Assembly: GCA_023413135.1 (NCBI GenBank)
Contig: JAEZQK010000022.1
Coordinates: 14,918-78,917 of the forward strand
From: Bacillota bacterium
GTDB lineage: Bacteria > Bacillota > Clostridia > Christensenellales > Aristaeellaceae
DNA: 64,000 nucleotides
Direction of reading: 5' to 3'
The notes below the pieces were generated by a model. That model saw only the letters and a program-made list of their open reading frames with translations, had not been told where the DNA came from and did no database searches. Position numbers and translations under genes: made by a program. Positions 32,096 through 39,682 of the stretch are shown piece by piece. Numbering within the stretch: position 1 is the first letter of the stretch; every line of letters starts with the position of its first letter.

Positions 32096-32336
32096 CCTAC
32101 TCAATCAGGTACAGATCAGCGGACCGTTTCATGAAGCAGTGCAGCAGGTGGTGCAGACACAGGACCTGATCCAGGCGGTGGCGGCGGCAGAAATCAGGAC
32201 GCCCGGCACGCCTGCACAGGGCGGGCAAGTGCCTGAGCAGGAAGAAAGCTCCAAAGAATCTACTCCCCCGGTTGAGAATGCCAAGACATCAGGCCCGCCT
32301 AAGGCCGTAGGAAAGGGTATGGCGGGAACCAAGTAG
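32055..32336 (+). CDS. Hypothetical small phage protein
   Basis: The product is 93 aa from ATG 32055 with AGGAGAG, overlapping the preceding gene by 41 bases. The first 50 residues are helical (SQQQKNQLFNLLNQVQISGPFHEAVQQVVQTQDLIQAVAAAEI); the rest is a disordered Pro/Gly/Ser tail. A strong terminator follows the stop. Function unknown. Confidence 0.6.
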   Translation: MTLDSQQQKNQLFNLLNQVQISGPFHEAVQQVVQTQDLIQAVAAAEIRTPGTPAQGGQVPEQEESSKESTPPVENAKTSGPPKAVGKGMAGTK

Positions 32337-32337
32337 A

Positions 32338-32363
32338 GGTTGCATCGAAAGATGCAGCCTTTT
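32338..32363 (+). terminator. Rho-independent terminator before the lysis genes
   Basis: GGTTGCATC-GAAA-GATGCAGCC (9-bp stem with one G-T pair and a stable GAAA tetraloop) is followed by TTTT. It separates the tail operon from the lysis genes. Confidence 0.8.
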
Positions 32364-32380
32364 AAATTGGAGGTGATACC

Positions 32381-33184
32381 ATGCCACCTATATCAACAGC
32401 GGCCTTCCTTGCAGCCTGCAAAGCCATTCAAGCCGCAAAACCCACATACAAGAAAGGCTGCGACGGGAGTAATGGTTATTGCGACTGCATTGGGCTGATC
32501 ATCGGCGCAGTGCGCAGGGCCGGTGGGGCATGGAAGGGGACCCACGGCAGCAACTACACCGCAAGGAATGAAATGCGGGAACTGGTGTCCATCACCAGCG
32601 TGGCCCAGCTACAGCCCGGAATAGCAGTATACAAACGTTGGGCGCCTGGTGACGCAAAATACGCTCTTCCGGCTGGTTATAAATCCCATGCCGACCAGGG
32701 CGATTATTACCATGTGGGCGTGGTCATCAGCGTGGCACCCCTGCAGATCAAGCACTGCACATCCTGGACCGGAGGCAGCGGTATCAAGATTGATACATCC
32801 CTGGGCAATTGGAAATGGGGTGGCCGGCTGAAAAAAGTATCTTACGATGGTCAGGGAGGAGGTGAAGAAATCATGGATACGCTGTGGGTAGGCAAGGTGA
32901 TTGGGGGAGGTCTGAACCTGCGGGCTGATGCCAACGAAAAGGCAACACGCATTTTGCAGATTCCATCCGGCCAGACGGTCAAGATCCTGGACAAGGATTC
33001 TCCTGAAGGATGGGTATATGTGGATTACAATGGCAAGCAGGGCTATGTCATGGTGAAGTTCCTTCAAAACATCGAGGATGAGCCCGACGGCAGCCCTCAG
33101 GAGGGAACAGACAAGGTTAACCTGAGCCTGAGTAGAGCGACGGCGCAAGAACTCCTGATAGCCCTGCAGGGCCAAATCAAGTAA
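32381..33184 (+). CDS. Endolysin: NlpC/P60-CHAP-like peptidase with SH3 domain
   Basis: The product is 267 aa with GGAGGTG. The N-terminal domain has the peptidase Cys in GYCDCIGLI (near residue 36) and the His in DYYHVGVVISV (near 110), as in phage NlpC/P60-type amidases. Residues about 165-230 form a bacterial SH3 domain (VGKVIGGGLNLRADANEKATRILQIPSGQTVKILDK, then GWVYVDYNGKQGYVMVKFL) that binds the cell wall. A short Thr/Glu-rich tail ends the protein. No signal peptide, so holin-dependent release is expected. Confidence 0.9.
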   Translation: MPPISTAAFLAACKAIQAAKPTYKKGCDGSNGYCDCIGLIIGAVRRAGGAWKGTHGSNYTARNEMRELVSITSVAQLQPGIAVYKRWAPGDAKYALPAGYKSHADQGDYYHVGVVISVAPLQIKHCTSWTGGSGIKIDTSLGNWKWGGRLKKVSYDGQGGGEEIMDTLWVGKVIGGGLNLRADANEKATRILQIPSGQTVKILDKDSPEGWVYVDYNGKQGYVMVKFLQNIEDEPDGSPQEGTDKVNLSLSRATAQELLIALQGQIK

Positions 33185-33278
33185 TTTGCAGGTGGGTTAG
33201 GTGAAACATTGTCGCACTTGCCGCGGGAATCCTGCAGGAGGCCGTGTGGCCTTATTTTTATGTGGAGGATGACTACTA

Positions 33279-33608
33279 ATGACGATTGACGACAAAACGT
33301 TAGGTATTGTCTTTACGGTACTTGCCTTGCTGATATCTTTGGCCGGGATGCTGTATACGCGCAAACGCAATGCCCAACTTGATGCCAAGCAGGCAGCCTT
33401 TGATTCAAAGAATGATGCCGGGGAAGACACAAGCCTGCGGATGGATCTAAAGTACATAATGCGCGGCGTGGATGACATCCGCGTGGACCAGCAGCGCATG
33501 CGCGAGGACATGGGGCACATGGCAGAGCGTATCACGCGCTGTGAGGAAAGCTGCAAATCTGCTCACCGCCGCCTGGACGAGCATATTAAAATGCACCCAC
33601 CTGACTGA
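33279..33608 (+). CDS. Small membrane protein with coiled coil, lysis-associated (XhlA-like)
   Basis: The product is 109 aa. One N-terminal TM (TLGIVFTVLALLISLAGMLYT) is followed by a charged coiled coil (residues 60-108: DLKYIMRGVDDIRVDQQRMREDMGHMAERITRCEESC). This resembles hemolysin XhlA-type proteins that sit beside holins. It lies between endolysin and holin. Topology and exact role are inferred. Confidence 0.65.
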   Translation: MTIDDKTLGIVFTVLALLISLAGMLYTRKRNAQLDAKQAAFDSKNDAGEDTSLRMDLKYIMRGVDDIRVDQQRMREDMGHMAERITRCEESCKSAHRRLDEHIKMHPPD

Positions 33609-33665
33609 CATCGGGTGGGTGGAAATATCAAAAACATAGGATATATTGAAAGGAAGGTATCTATC

Positions 33666-33863
33666 ATGGAACAAAATCGTTGGAAATCCAAAGTCACTTG
33701 GGCGGGCCTATCGGCCACGTTGCTGCTACTGGCTGGACAGTTGGGGCTGTATGATGCCCTGAATATCACGCAGTCTTGGGCACAAACCGTCGTGGATTTG
33801 ATTCTGTCCCTGCTGGTAGCATTCGGTGTGCTGAACAACCCGACCAATCCGGAAGGTTTCTGA
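33666..33863 (+). CDS. Phage holin (phi LC3-like)
   Basis: The product is 65 aa from ATG 33666 with AAGGAAGG upstream. It has two hydrophobic segments (TWAGLSATLLLLAGQLGLY and TVVDLILSLLVAFGVL) and the tail NNPTNPEGF, which matches the conserved NDPTT-type end of this holin family. It forms the lesions that let the endolysin reach the wall. Confidence 0.88.
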   Translation: MEQNRWKSKVTWAGLSATLLLLAGQLGLYDALNITQSWAQTVVDLILSLLVAFGVLNNPTNPEGF

Positions 33864-33892
33864 GCTACCTGGTGTGGCAGGGAGAAGATGGA

Positions 33893-33919
33893 CCCCGTCC
33901 TTCCGGTTGGAGGGCGGGG
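33893..33919 (+). terminator. GC-rich hairpin ending the lysis operon
   Basis: CCCCGTCCTTCC and GGAGGGCGGGG pair with one bulge around a GGTT loop. No T-tract follows, so termination strength is uncertain. It closes the late operon just before the LexA-like box. Confidence 0.5.
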
Positions 33920-33938
33920 AACTATTCTTGCCGAAAAA

Positions 33939-33983
33939 GAACGAACGTTCCCGATTCCCAACAAGTGAAAACTGTGGTATTAT
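33939..33983 (+). promoter_or_regulatory. LexA-type SOS box with adjoining promoter
   Basis: GAACGAACGTTC (33939-33950) fits the Gram-positive LexA pattern GAAC-N4-GTTC. TTCCCA (33955-33960) and TATTAT (33978-33983) follow with 17-bp spacing, so the box lies just upstream of the -35. A second such box sits in the dinB-type promoter at 42502-42513, which supports genuine SOS control. Confidence 0.65.
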
Positions 33984-34010
33984 GTGGGAAAATATCGAGG
34001 AGCGTATAAA

Positions 34011-34988
34011 ATGAAAAAAGTACCCGTATACTTTTATTATGTTACTGTTTTTGCAGCCAGTATGAGCGGAAGGGATATTTTTAGGTTTTCTGAATTTCTG
34101 CATAGCTTTACAAAAATGCTAGAGAGCCTGCAGGGCAAGGAATTGATTGAACGTAAAAAAGATTACTTCTCTGATCAGAAGGTTGTTTGGCTTGATGAAT
34201 TGTGTGTACTTGGAAACGGAAACTATAACTTGACATTCAAATCTGCGAAGTATAACCATGTGCGGAATGTAATCGATACACAAATAATGGAAGAAAGAGG
34301 AGCGATAAAACGTTCTGTTGATGGCGACGAAGAAAAAACTCATTTATGTTTACGATATAATGGACGCGATAACCGCATGATTTGCATTCAGGAAAGCAAC
34401 TACTATGGTATTGGCATTACCAAAATAGTCAGCTATTTGAATCATTCATTGGCTTCATATCGTGAAGAGACTGACGAAGATATGAAATATAGCCTCGTCA
34501 AGGAAGATATGCCGGGAGATGACTTCCTTATGGAGTTACAGAGAATGAAGAGCATATCCTTATTAAAGGTAACTGTTGATAGGGCCGATATGCAAGATGA
34601 TTTTTTGCGTCTTGCCAATCGGGATAATATTAAAGATACCATCGATATAACTATTGGTAAAGTTGCCCGTTTTAAGTTTATTCCAAAAAACTTGGTTGCA
34701 GAGTACTACAGGGATCATCGTAGTGCTAACATAATCAAACGCATTGTGGCAGAGGGGAAGAATCAATCCGGACCGTTCCGACTTGATACTGAAGCGATTA
34801 AGATGAAACAATTTTTGGAAGTCGACACAACGGAGTTAACAGACGAAGTAAATAGCGAAAGCTTTTTTAGTAAGTCGCAAGAAAAAATTGAGGATTTAAG
34901 GAGTAGGCAGAATGAGATTCGAAATAAAAAAGATCGTAGCTCTCATGCCGGTTTCAGATTATCTAAAAACGAGGCGACACCTGTCTAA
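34011..34988 (+). CDS. Unknown 325-aa protein, first gene of an SOS-box cassette
   Basis: ATG 34011 with GAGGAG; the upstream ATG at 33984 has no such site. The protein starts MKKVPVYFYYVTVFAASMSG and contains conserved-looking blocks: RDIFRFSEFLHSF, GNYNLTFKSAKYNH, VDGDEEKTHLCLRY and ESNYYGIGITKIVSYLNHSL (residues 20-150). A second half is helical and charged. There is no TM, no P-loop and no nuclease motif that I can name. Its low GC differs from the phage genes before it. The following membrane gene overlaps its end by 77 bases, so the two are surely co-expressed. Its layout resembles two-gene sensor/effector defence cassettes, but I cannot assign a known family. Confidence 0.6.
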   Translation: MKKVPVYFYYVTVFAASMSGRDIFRFSEFLHSFTKMLESLQGKELIERKKDYFSDQKVVWLDELCVLGNGNYNLTFKSAKYNHVRNVIDTQIMEERGAIKRSVDGDEEKTHLCLRYNGRDNRMICIQESNYYGIGITKIVSYLNHSLASYREETDEDMKYSLVKEDMPGDDFLMELQRMKSISLLKVTVDRADMQDDFLRLANRDNIKDTIDITIGKVARFKFIPKNLVAEYYRDHRSANIIKRIVAEGKNQSGPFRLDTEAIKMKQFLEVDTTELTDEVNSESFFSKSQEKIEDLRSRQNEIRNKKDRSSHAGFRLSKNEATPV

Positions 34989-35478
34989 ATCATTAATAGT
35001 CTCAGCTATTCCCTCCATTATTGCCCTTATATATACTTGCGCATTTGATCTTAATGCCAGTATAAAACCAGAGGATATTTTTAACAGTTCGCTTGGTATA
35101 CAAATTAATGCAATTGCTATCCTGATATCATTTTCTATAGCGATAATCACAATAATTGTGTCATCTGACAGCAAAAACATAAATCGGCTGAGACAACACA
35201 CCGCATCTGATGATAATTACAAACCACTTAACGAAGAGAAGCTTACGCTTTTTCAAGTGCTGTTATCCAATATAACCTATAACACGATAGTAGAAGTGGC
35301 CTACCTACTTATTATGGTGGCTGAGTTGTTCTTGCAATACATTATTCCAGTATATGTGCTCAAATATTTAGCTTCGATTAACATATTCTTTATGATTTAT
35401 ATTCTTTATACATTATTAGAATCAATTGCACAAATGTACTTTACATTTTGGAAAGAAGTGGAGGAGAAAGCAAAATGA
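34912..35478 (+). CDS. Four-TM membrane protein, partner of the SOS-box cassette
   Basis: The product is 188 aa. The ATG lies inside the previous gene, with AAGGAG at good spacing. Four hydrophobic segments are visible: SLIVSAIPSIIALIYTCAF, INAIAILISFSIAIITIIVSS, TIVEVAYLLIMVAELFLQYIIPV and NIFFMIYILYTLLESIAQMY. A soluble loop with DSKNINRLRQHTASDD lies between TM2 and TM3. Small multi-TM proteins coupled to a soluble partner are common membrane effectors in phage defence (KwaA in Kiwa is a 4-TM example, not clearly homologous). A role in membrane-targeted abortive infection is inference. Confidence 0.65.
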   Translation: MRFEIKKIVALMPVSDYLKTRRHLSKSLIVSAIPSIIALIYTCAFDLNASIKPEDIFNSSLGIQINAIAILISFSIAIITIIVSSDSKNINRLRQHTASDDNYKPLNEEKLTLFQVLLSNITYNTIVEVAYLLIMVAELFLQYIIPVYVLKYLASINIFFMIYILYTLLESIAQMYFTFWKEVEEKAK

Positions 35479-35692
35479 AATTCAATGTATTGATTACCGA
35501 ACGTGAAAAAATAATTGGGCCAGATTGGAAACCACTTGATATGCTGGCCTTTATGCTCTTGATGGGATAGCAAAAACGACAGTCGTAATTGAAGCGGAAA
35601 ATGAACAGGACGCAGTTCACAAAGCATTTCAACAATACACTCCGCAACTTAAACTTACCGATACCACTGTTGCGGAAATTATAAGCGCTTAA
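35475..35692 (+). pseudogene. Broken third gene of the SOS-box cassette
   Basis: An ATG overlaps the preceding stop and has GGAGGAG upstream. The first frame reads MKFNVLITEREKIIGPDWKPLDMLA and stops at 35570. Near 35551-35556 the reading passes smoothly into another frame, YALDGIAKTTVVIEAENEQDAVHKAF, ending at 35692. Rejoined, it would be a neat protein of about 72 aa. No classical slippery heptamer is visible, so a one-base deletion (or sequencing error) is likelier than programmed shifting. Confidence 0.55.
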
Positions 35693-35770
35693 TGAAGAAA
35701 TCCCTACGATACATGCATACGCTCCACCCACCGTGCGCGTACAATCACCAGCGCCTTTCCTCCTTTTCTC

Positions 35771-35844
35771 CTGGCAGAGATGCCGGGATATTTATAGTTT
35801 ACTGCTTCGCTCCTAAAGTGTATAGCAGTTTATATGCACCGCTG
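35771..35844 (+). repeat. Diverged 75-bp repeat, copy A
   Basis: This copy runs from CTGGCAGAGATGCC to GCACCGCTG. It shares long blocks with copy B (37006-37080): ATTTATAGTTTAC, GCTTCGC.CCTAAAGTGTAT and ATGCACC.CTG. The two copies, in the same orientation, flank the minus-strand gene 36009-36803. Weaker similarity extends further upstream of both. Confidence 0.6.
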
Positions 35845-35980
35845 GACCAGCGCCAGCTTCCTGGACACCATTGATCGCGGTTACCGGGCCGTGGGATTCC
35901 ACCTGTGCTACCTGGCTAGAACATCCGGCGGACGCAGCGGCGGAAAGGAAAGCGAGAGGAAAGCAAAAAAAGTTCGATAA
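35834..35980 (+). pseudogene. C-terminal remnant resembling a C-type-lectin/FGE-fold protein
   Basis: The frame is open from 35798 and codes for VYMHRWTSASFLDTID, RGYRAVGFHLCYLAR and a basic tail ending KKVR. The Y-R-A-V-G-F-x-L-C strand resembles the last strand of formylglycine-generating-enzyme/CLec-type phage proteins. There is no upstream part and no ribosome site. It is GC-richer than its surroundings, so it is probably a fragment of a lost phage gene. Assignment is from the short motif only. Confidence 0.35.
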
Positions 35981-36008
35981 TGCATCGGGATTTTAATCTT
36001 ATCAATTA

Positions 36009-36803
36009 CTATACTAGAATTTTTATTATGTCTAGTTTTTCATTTAATGGCATCCTATACAATTCAAGATTATTATACATATCAACACCAACTCCTTGTA
36101 CTGTCATTGCAGAAGGCAAAACATCGGTTAATCCAAGTGCTGCTGTGCCTTTAAAGTTAATCAGACTCCGGCTATATAAGTCAAAGCATTCATGAAGTAC
36201 TTGGTATAATTCGCGAGGGAATTCTTTCTCTTCACGGTAATTTACTGATCTGAGAGCCTCTTTTTCTTTTCCTCCTGCAACTGATAAAATGCATATTTGA
36301 CGAAACGTTAAGATTTCCACTGTTTTGATAACTATGTGAGCTAATTCAACGCTTATTGATTTATCAAAGGCGATATTTGCTAATAAAAGGCCCATATAAC
36401 CAATCTTTTTTTCTTCGGGATCACGTTGGCACTTTTGAATGACATTTTCAATTACTTCATCTGCCTTTGTTCGACCATTCTTTTTCACAACAAAAAAGTC
36501 GTCATCTCTAATGCTTTCACCTTCCTCAATACGCTCTTTTATTTTATTAGCAGCAATTGCAATAACTGCACCAACTCTAGTCTTTTCTCTACTTCCTAAA
36601 AGACGTTCTGAAATTTCAATTCCTATTTTCTTTAATGCTTTACCAGCCAATCCACCTCCCAACGCAAGAAGTGCTGCCGTTCCTGGATCACCTGCTAAAA
36701 AGCCCAGTGCGCCACCAACAGCAGCTCCTGCAATTTCTGCTCCATTGTTTATGATTTTCTGTACCTTATTATCTTTTTTCACTTCATCATCCAAAATTGA
36801 CAT
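36009..36803 (-). CDS. Unknown accessory protein with glycine-zipper hydrophobic segment
   Basis: The product is 264 aa from ATG 36803 with GGAGG. After a short charged start, residues 17-55 are a Gly/Ala-rich hydrophobic segment (GAEIAGAAVGGALGFLAGD, LLALGGGLAGKALKKIG) of the type seen in pore-forming or membrane-inserting toxins. The rest is helical with distinctive blocks: RVGAVIAIAANKIKERIEEGESIRDDDFF, KADEVIENVIQKCQRDPEEKK, GYMGLLLANIAFD and LTFRQICILSV. These blocks recur, as I recall, in uncharacterised bacterial proteins often near defence genes. It is AT-rich, stands alone and is flanked by repeats. Function unknown; a membrane effector is possible. Confidence 0.6.
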   Translation of the reverse strand: MSILDDEVKKDNKVQKIINNGAEIAGAAVGGALGFLAGDPGTAALLALGGGLAGKALKKIGIEISERLLGSREKTRVGAVIAIAANKIKERIEEGESIRDDDFFVVKKNGRTKADEVIENVIQKCQRDPEEKKIGYMGLLLANIAFDKSISVELAHIVIKTVEILTFRQICILSVAGGKEKEALRSVNYREEKEFPRELYQVLHECFDLYSRSLINFKGTAALGLTDVLPSAMTVQGVGVDMYNNLELYRMPLNEKLDIIKILV

Positions 36804-37005
36804 ATCCAAATTCCTCCTAACAATTCCCGACATATTTTACTTATTTAAATTAAAAATGTCAATCTTGTAATGTATTCCCACGAAAATCTGCTCAGGGCCT
36901 ATATCATTGGCTTTCTATCCAGACTTATTTATGCCGCACATTGCATACCCCCTCTATCCCGCGCACATTGTCCCTGTAATACAGGTGCCCTTCCTCTTTC
37001 CTCTT

Positions 37006-37080
37006 CTGGCAGCAATGCAGGGGGTATTTATAGTTTACAGCTTCGCCCCTAAAGTGTATTTCGGTTTACATGCACCACTG
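37006..37080 (+). repeat. Diverged 75-bp repeat, copy B
   Basis: This is the partner of copy A (35771-35844) on the other side of the 36009-36803 gene. It lacks the coding remnant that follows copy A. The stretch 36804-37136 otherwise holds no gene that I can support. Confidence 0.6.
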
Positions 37081-37136
37081 TCAACTGTTTTACAGAAATA
37101 CAGAGAAAATGTCATCTGATCATTCTTTTGGCGCTC

Positions 37137-37775
37137 TCATGTTCCAGAGGAACTAATTTCAACCGATTGCACATCTTTTGATTTTTTCCTTTCTCGATCC
37201 CTTATTGTTTCAAGGCATTTTTCCAGGCCAGCGGAACTTAATATCGTGTCAAAAATCAAGGATGCTAGAACTGCAGTGTCTGCAGACTCGAGTCCAAAAT
37301 AGACTGTACCACCGTACTTATCAATAGCAACCATTATAACCAAAGAAAAACGGGCAACGTTCAGGAATAGCTTCATTAGCTTAAAGTCAAAAATTAACGC
37401 CAAGATTCTTATTGCAACAATCGTAGAAAATGTACTGATGAAAAAAGCAAGTTCGTGTTCTGAAATAAAAATGAAGGGAACTATGTTGACTGCAAAAACT
37501 GGAATCATGCAGATAAGACTTAATAAAAGTGCTTTAATGGCAAGCAAAGCTTGCGAGAAGAAGAAGTGCAATTTATCTTTAAAACTTGACGTAGAATCTG
37601 TAGATTCGAATATTCCAAAAAAAGAAGGATTATCTCTTTTATATATCGCATCAAATACGATTATATAGCACATGCCAATAATAATTGTACCCATCTTCAT
37701 TTCAGCACTTTCATCTGACGTCAACAGTTTACGCAAATATAGAACCACAAGGTTCAGCATCCAAAATGCTCTCAT
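37137..37775 (-). CDS. Multi-TM membrane protein of unknown function
   Basis: The product is 212 aa with GAAGGA before ATG 37775. Hydrophobic segments: GTIIIGMCYIIVFDAIY, ALLAIKALLLSLICMIPVFAVNIVPFIFI, LAFFISTFSTIVAIRILALIF and FLNVARFSLVIMVAI. The C-terminus is soluble and basic (LETIRDRERKKSKDVQSVE). The GC content is low. No family was recognised. It lies in the accessory region after the glycine-zipper gene, on the same strand but about 330 bp away. Confidence 0.6.
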   Translation of the reverse strand: MRAFWMLNLVVLYLRKLLTSDESAEMKMGTIIIGMCYIIVFDAIYKRDNPSFFGIFESTDSTSSFKDKLHFFFSQALLAIKALLLSLICMIPVFAVNIVPFIFISEHELAFFISTFSTIVAIRILALIFDFKLMKLFLNVARFSLVIMVAIDKYGGTVYFGLESADTAVLASLIFDTILSSAGLEKCLETIRDRERKKSKDVQSVEISSSGT

Positions 37776-37903
37776 GTTTAATCCTTCTTTCGTAAGCTAT
37801 TTGCATTGCTCTGAATATAACATGGATATTCGCTTGTTGTCTATTGTTTCCTTATGCACCAAGAAATGAAAAGGCCCATTAGGTCTATTGACATCATGGG
37901 CTG

Positions 37904-38086
37904 TCATAAATTAGCTTCAGTTGCCTGTCCCTTCTTTTGCTCTCCCTGGCCAGCGACAGCTCCATACTTCCTACTGACCCTCTCCAGGATCTCTTCCAGT
38001 ACATCATCAGATACCGGTGCGTCAGCCGTATAGTGGACATTGGTATCATCCTCAAGAGTGTTTCTCCACATGCATATACGATTCAT
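37904..38086 (-). CDS. Small hypothetical protein (60 aa)
   Basis: The product begins MNRICMWRNTLEDDTNVHY and has a helical middle, SDDVLEEILERVSRKYG, then a Gln/Gly-rich tail. A TATTAT-like -10 lies very close to the ATG and the ribosome site is weak, so translation may be nearly leaderless. Similar small proteins occur in Clostridia prophages; function unknown. No other gene is visible between 37776 and 38243. Confidence 0.5.
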   Translation of the reverse strand: MNRICMWRNTLEDDTNVHYTADAPVSDDVLEEILERVSRKYGAVAGQGEQKKGQATEANL

Positions 38087-38243
38087 CCTGGTATAATATT
38101 ATTGTGGTACCGACCTCCTTCCTCACTTACCCTCACTGGGAGCGATGCCAAGATTTAATTTAGGGACAGCATCCTACTTCTTCCTGCTAAAATTACCTTC
38201 TATTCCGCAAATTATCTAATGCCAACCGCGCCTTGGAGGTAAC

Positions 38244-39152
38244 ATGGACGTATTTAATGCTCGAAGCGCAAGCCCGATGCTGATAACGGAAGAAAAGCAG
38301 CCTTTTGATAGCCCAGATTTTTTGTTCGAGCTTAAGCTTGACGGAATAAGATGCTTGGCTTATTTGGGTGATAACGGAACCGACTTACGAAACAAAGAAA
38401 ACATTGCACTTGCGCGGTTATACCCGGAGCTCCAGGACATCCATAAGCAAGTGACCGGAAACATTATCCTTGACGGGGAGCTTATAGTGTTGGCTGACGG
38501 AAAGCCGGACTTTGAGAAGCTGCTACGCCGAGCGGTGATGGTAGATCCGTTTAAAATACATCTGGCAGCGAATTCGGCCCCTGTAACATTCGTGGCATTT
38601 GACATAATCTATCTGAATGGAAAAGAGCTATTTGGCTTACCGGTACGGGATCGAAAGCAATTGCTTATCAGTTCTGTTCGAGAAAATGATCGACTTGCTA
38701 TTTCACGGGTGATAGAGGGGCAAGGTGTTGCACTATATAACCTAGCGGAAGAGCTGGATCTTGAAGGAATTGTTGCCAAACGTTCCAGCAGCTTATACCA
38801 CCCCGGAAAGCGGACTAAGGATTGGGTCAAGATAAAAAACTTACAGGAAGAGGATTTCATCGCCGTTGGATACGTCCCTAAAGAGGGTCCTCTCGTCAGC
38901 CTTGTTCTAGGAAAGAAAATTGATGGCAGATTGGAATACGAAGGGCATGTGACAATGGGTGTATCGCGAGAGCAGGTTAGTCGGATGGGTATTAGCCCGA
39001 AATGCCCGTTTGATCGGGTGCCGCCAGGGAATGAAGATGCCAAATGGTTTGCCTTTATGCCTTTATGTACAGTCAGGTACATGAAACGCACCAGCAAAGG
39101 CGGCTTGCGGCAACCGGTCTTTAAGGGATTCAGGACAGGCATTTTATCTTGA
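38244..39152 (+). CDS. ATP-dependent DNA ligase (LigD-ligase-like)
   Basis: The product is 302 aa with TTGGAGG upstream. Motif I is ELKLDGIR with the nucleotidyl Lys at residue 31. Motif III appears in VTFVAFDIIYLNG, motif IV in DLEGIVAKR, and motif V in DWVKIKN. The C-terminal OB domain (EEDFIAVGYVPKEG onward, with WFAFMPLCTVRYMKRTSKGGLRQPVFKGFR) is present. It lacks the Ku-associated polymerase and phosphoesterase domains of full LigD. It seals nicks, and with the Y-family polymerase and SRAP protein nearby suggests a phage-borne DNA-repair set. Confidence 0.92.
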   Translation: MDVFNARSASPMLITEEKQPFDSPDFLFELKLDGIRCLAYLGDNGTDLRNKENIALARLYPELQDIHKQVTGNIILDGELIVLADGKPDFEKLLRRAVMVDPFKIHLAANSAPVTFVAFDIIYLNGKELFGLPVRDRKQLLISSVRENDRLAISRVIEGQGVALYNLAEELDLEGIVAKRSSSLYHPGKRTKDWVKIKNLQEEDFIAVGYVPKEGPLVSLVLGKKIDGRLEYEGHVTMGVSREQVSRMGISPKCPFDRVPPGNEDAKWFAFMPLCTVRYMKRTSKGGLRQPVFKGFRTGILS

Positions 39153-39240
39153 ATAAAGGAAGTTTAGATTTATGACCTGAGAACAATACAAAGAATTGCG
39201 AATGGCAGCTCTGGATGGTCTTAGGACCGAATACTATTTC

Positions 39241-39270
39241 CTCGGAGGTTTTTAGGCCTCCGAGATTTTT
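39241..39270 (+). terminator. Rho-independent terminator after the ligase
   Basis: CTCGGAGG and CCTCCGAG arms around a TTTTTAGG loop are followed by ATTTTTT. The bases 39153-39356 hold no other gene I can support. Confidence 0.85.
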
Positions 39271-39356
39271 TGCTAAAAATTGATTGGCAAATCTATTGAC
39301 TAAATTATCATGACGTGGTAATATATAATCAAGTACGAGCCAGGGAGGACACTGAA

Positions 39357-39635
39357 ATGACAGGTTCCGATAAGCAGGTGGCTTGGGCCGAAAAGATCAT
39401 CGCCGACAAAGTGCACGCCCTTGAAGTCATGATCAAAAGTTGTGAGCAGACACGCGAAGCTTTTGGTGCATACGTGCAGGGCGACGAAAAGCGCGTTGAA
39501 ATGGCCAGCAACGCAATTTGTGAACTCCGGGCGCAGGATGACGCGACCCACATCATTAACCGGGTCCGCAATGAAAACCACGTACAGCAGATTGACTACG
39601 CCGTGCAAGGCATTATCCGTAGGGACGAGATTTAA
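39357..39635 (+). CDS. Small hypothetical phage protein
   Basis: The product is 92 aa from ATG 39357 with GGGAGG; an in-frame GTG-type start at 39315 lies in the promoter. It starts MTGSDKQVAWAEKIIADKV and is all helical (VMIKSCEQTREAFGAYV, AICELRAQDDATHIINRV). The GS.KQ.AWAE opening recurs in small phage proteins of Firmicutes. Function unknown. Confidence 0.6.
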   Translation: MTGSDKQVAWAEKIIADKVHALEVMIKSCEQTREAFGAYVQGDEKRVEMASNAICELRAQDDATHIINRVRNENHVQQIDYAVQGIIRRDEI

Positions 39636-39682
39636 GCGACACGCCAATCCGGGGCGGCCAATCCCCCGGCAGAAAGGATACT

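Noticed and set aside
33201..33272. Short GTG frame with CRTC and LCGG between the endolysin and the next gene
   Set aside because: Only about 23 codons, overlapping a hairpin and the next gene's ribosome site; chance is the likelier explanation.
36439..36870. Plus-strand frame of 143 codons opposite the glycine-zipper gene
   Set aside because: The minus-strand gene has a clean GGAGG start and patterned protein; the plus frame is Ser/Pro/Phe-rich shadow sequence.
35771..37080. Diversity-generating retroelement (template/variable repeat pair with a CLec-like C-terminus)
   Set aside because: No reverse transcriptase is present in the window and the differences between copies are not confined to adenines.
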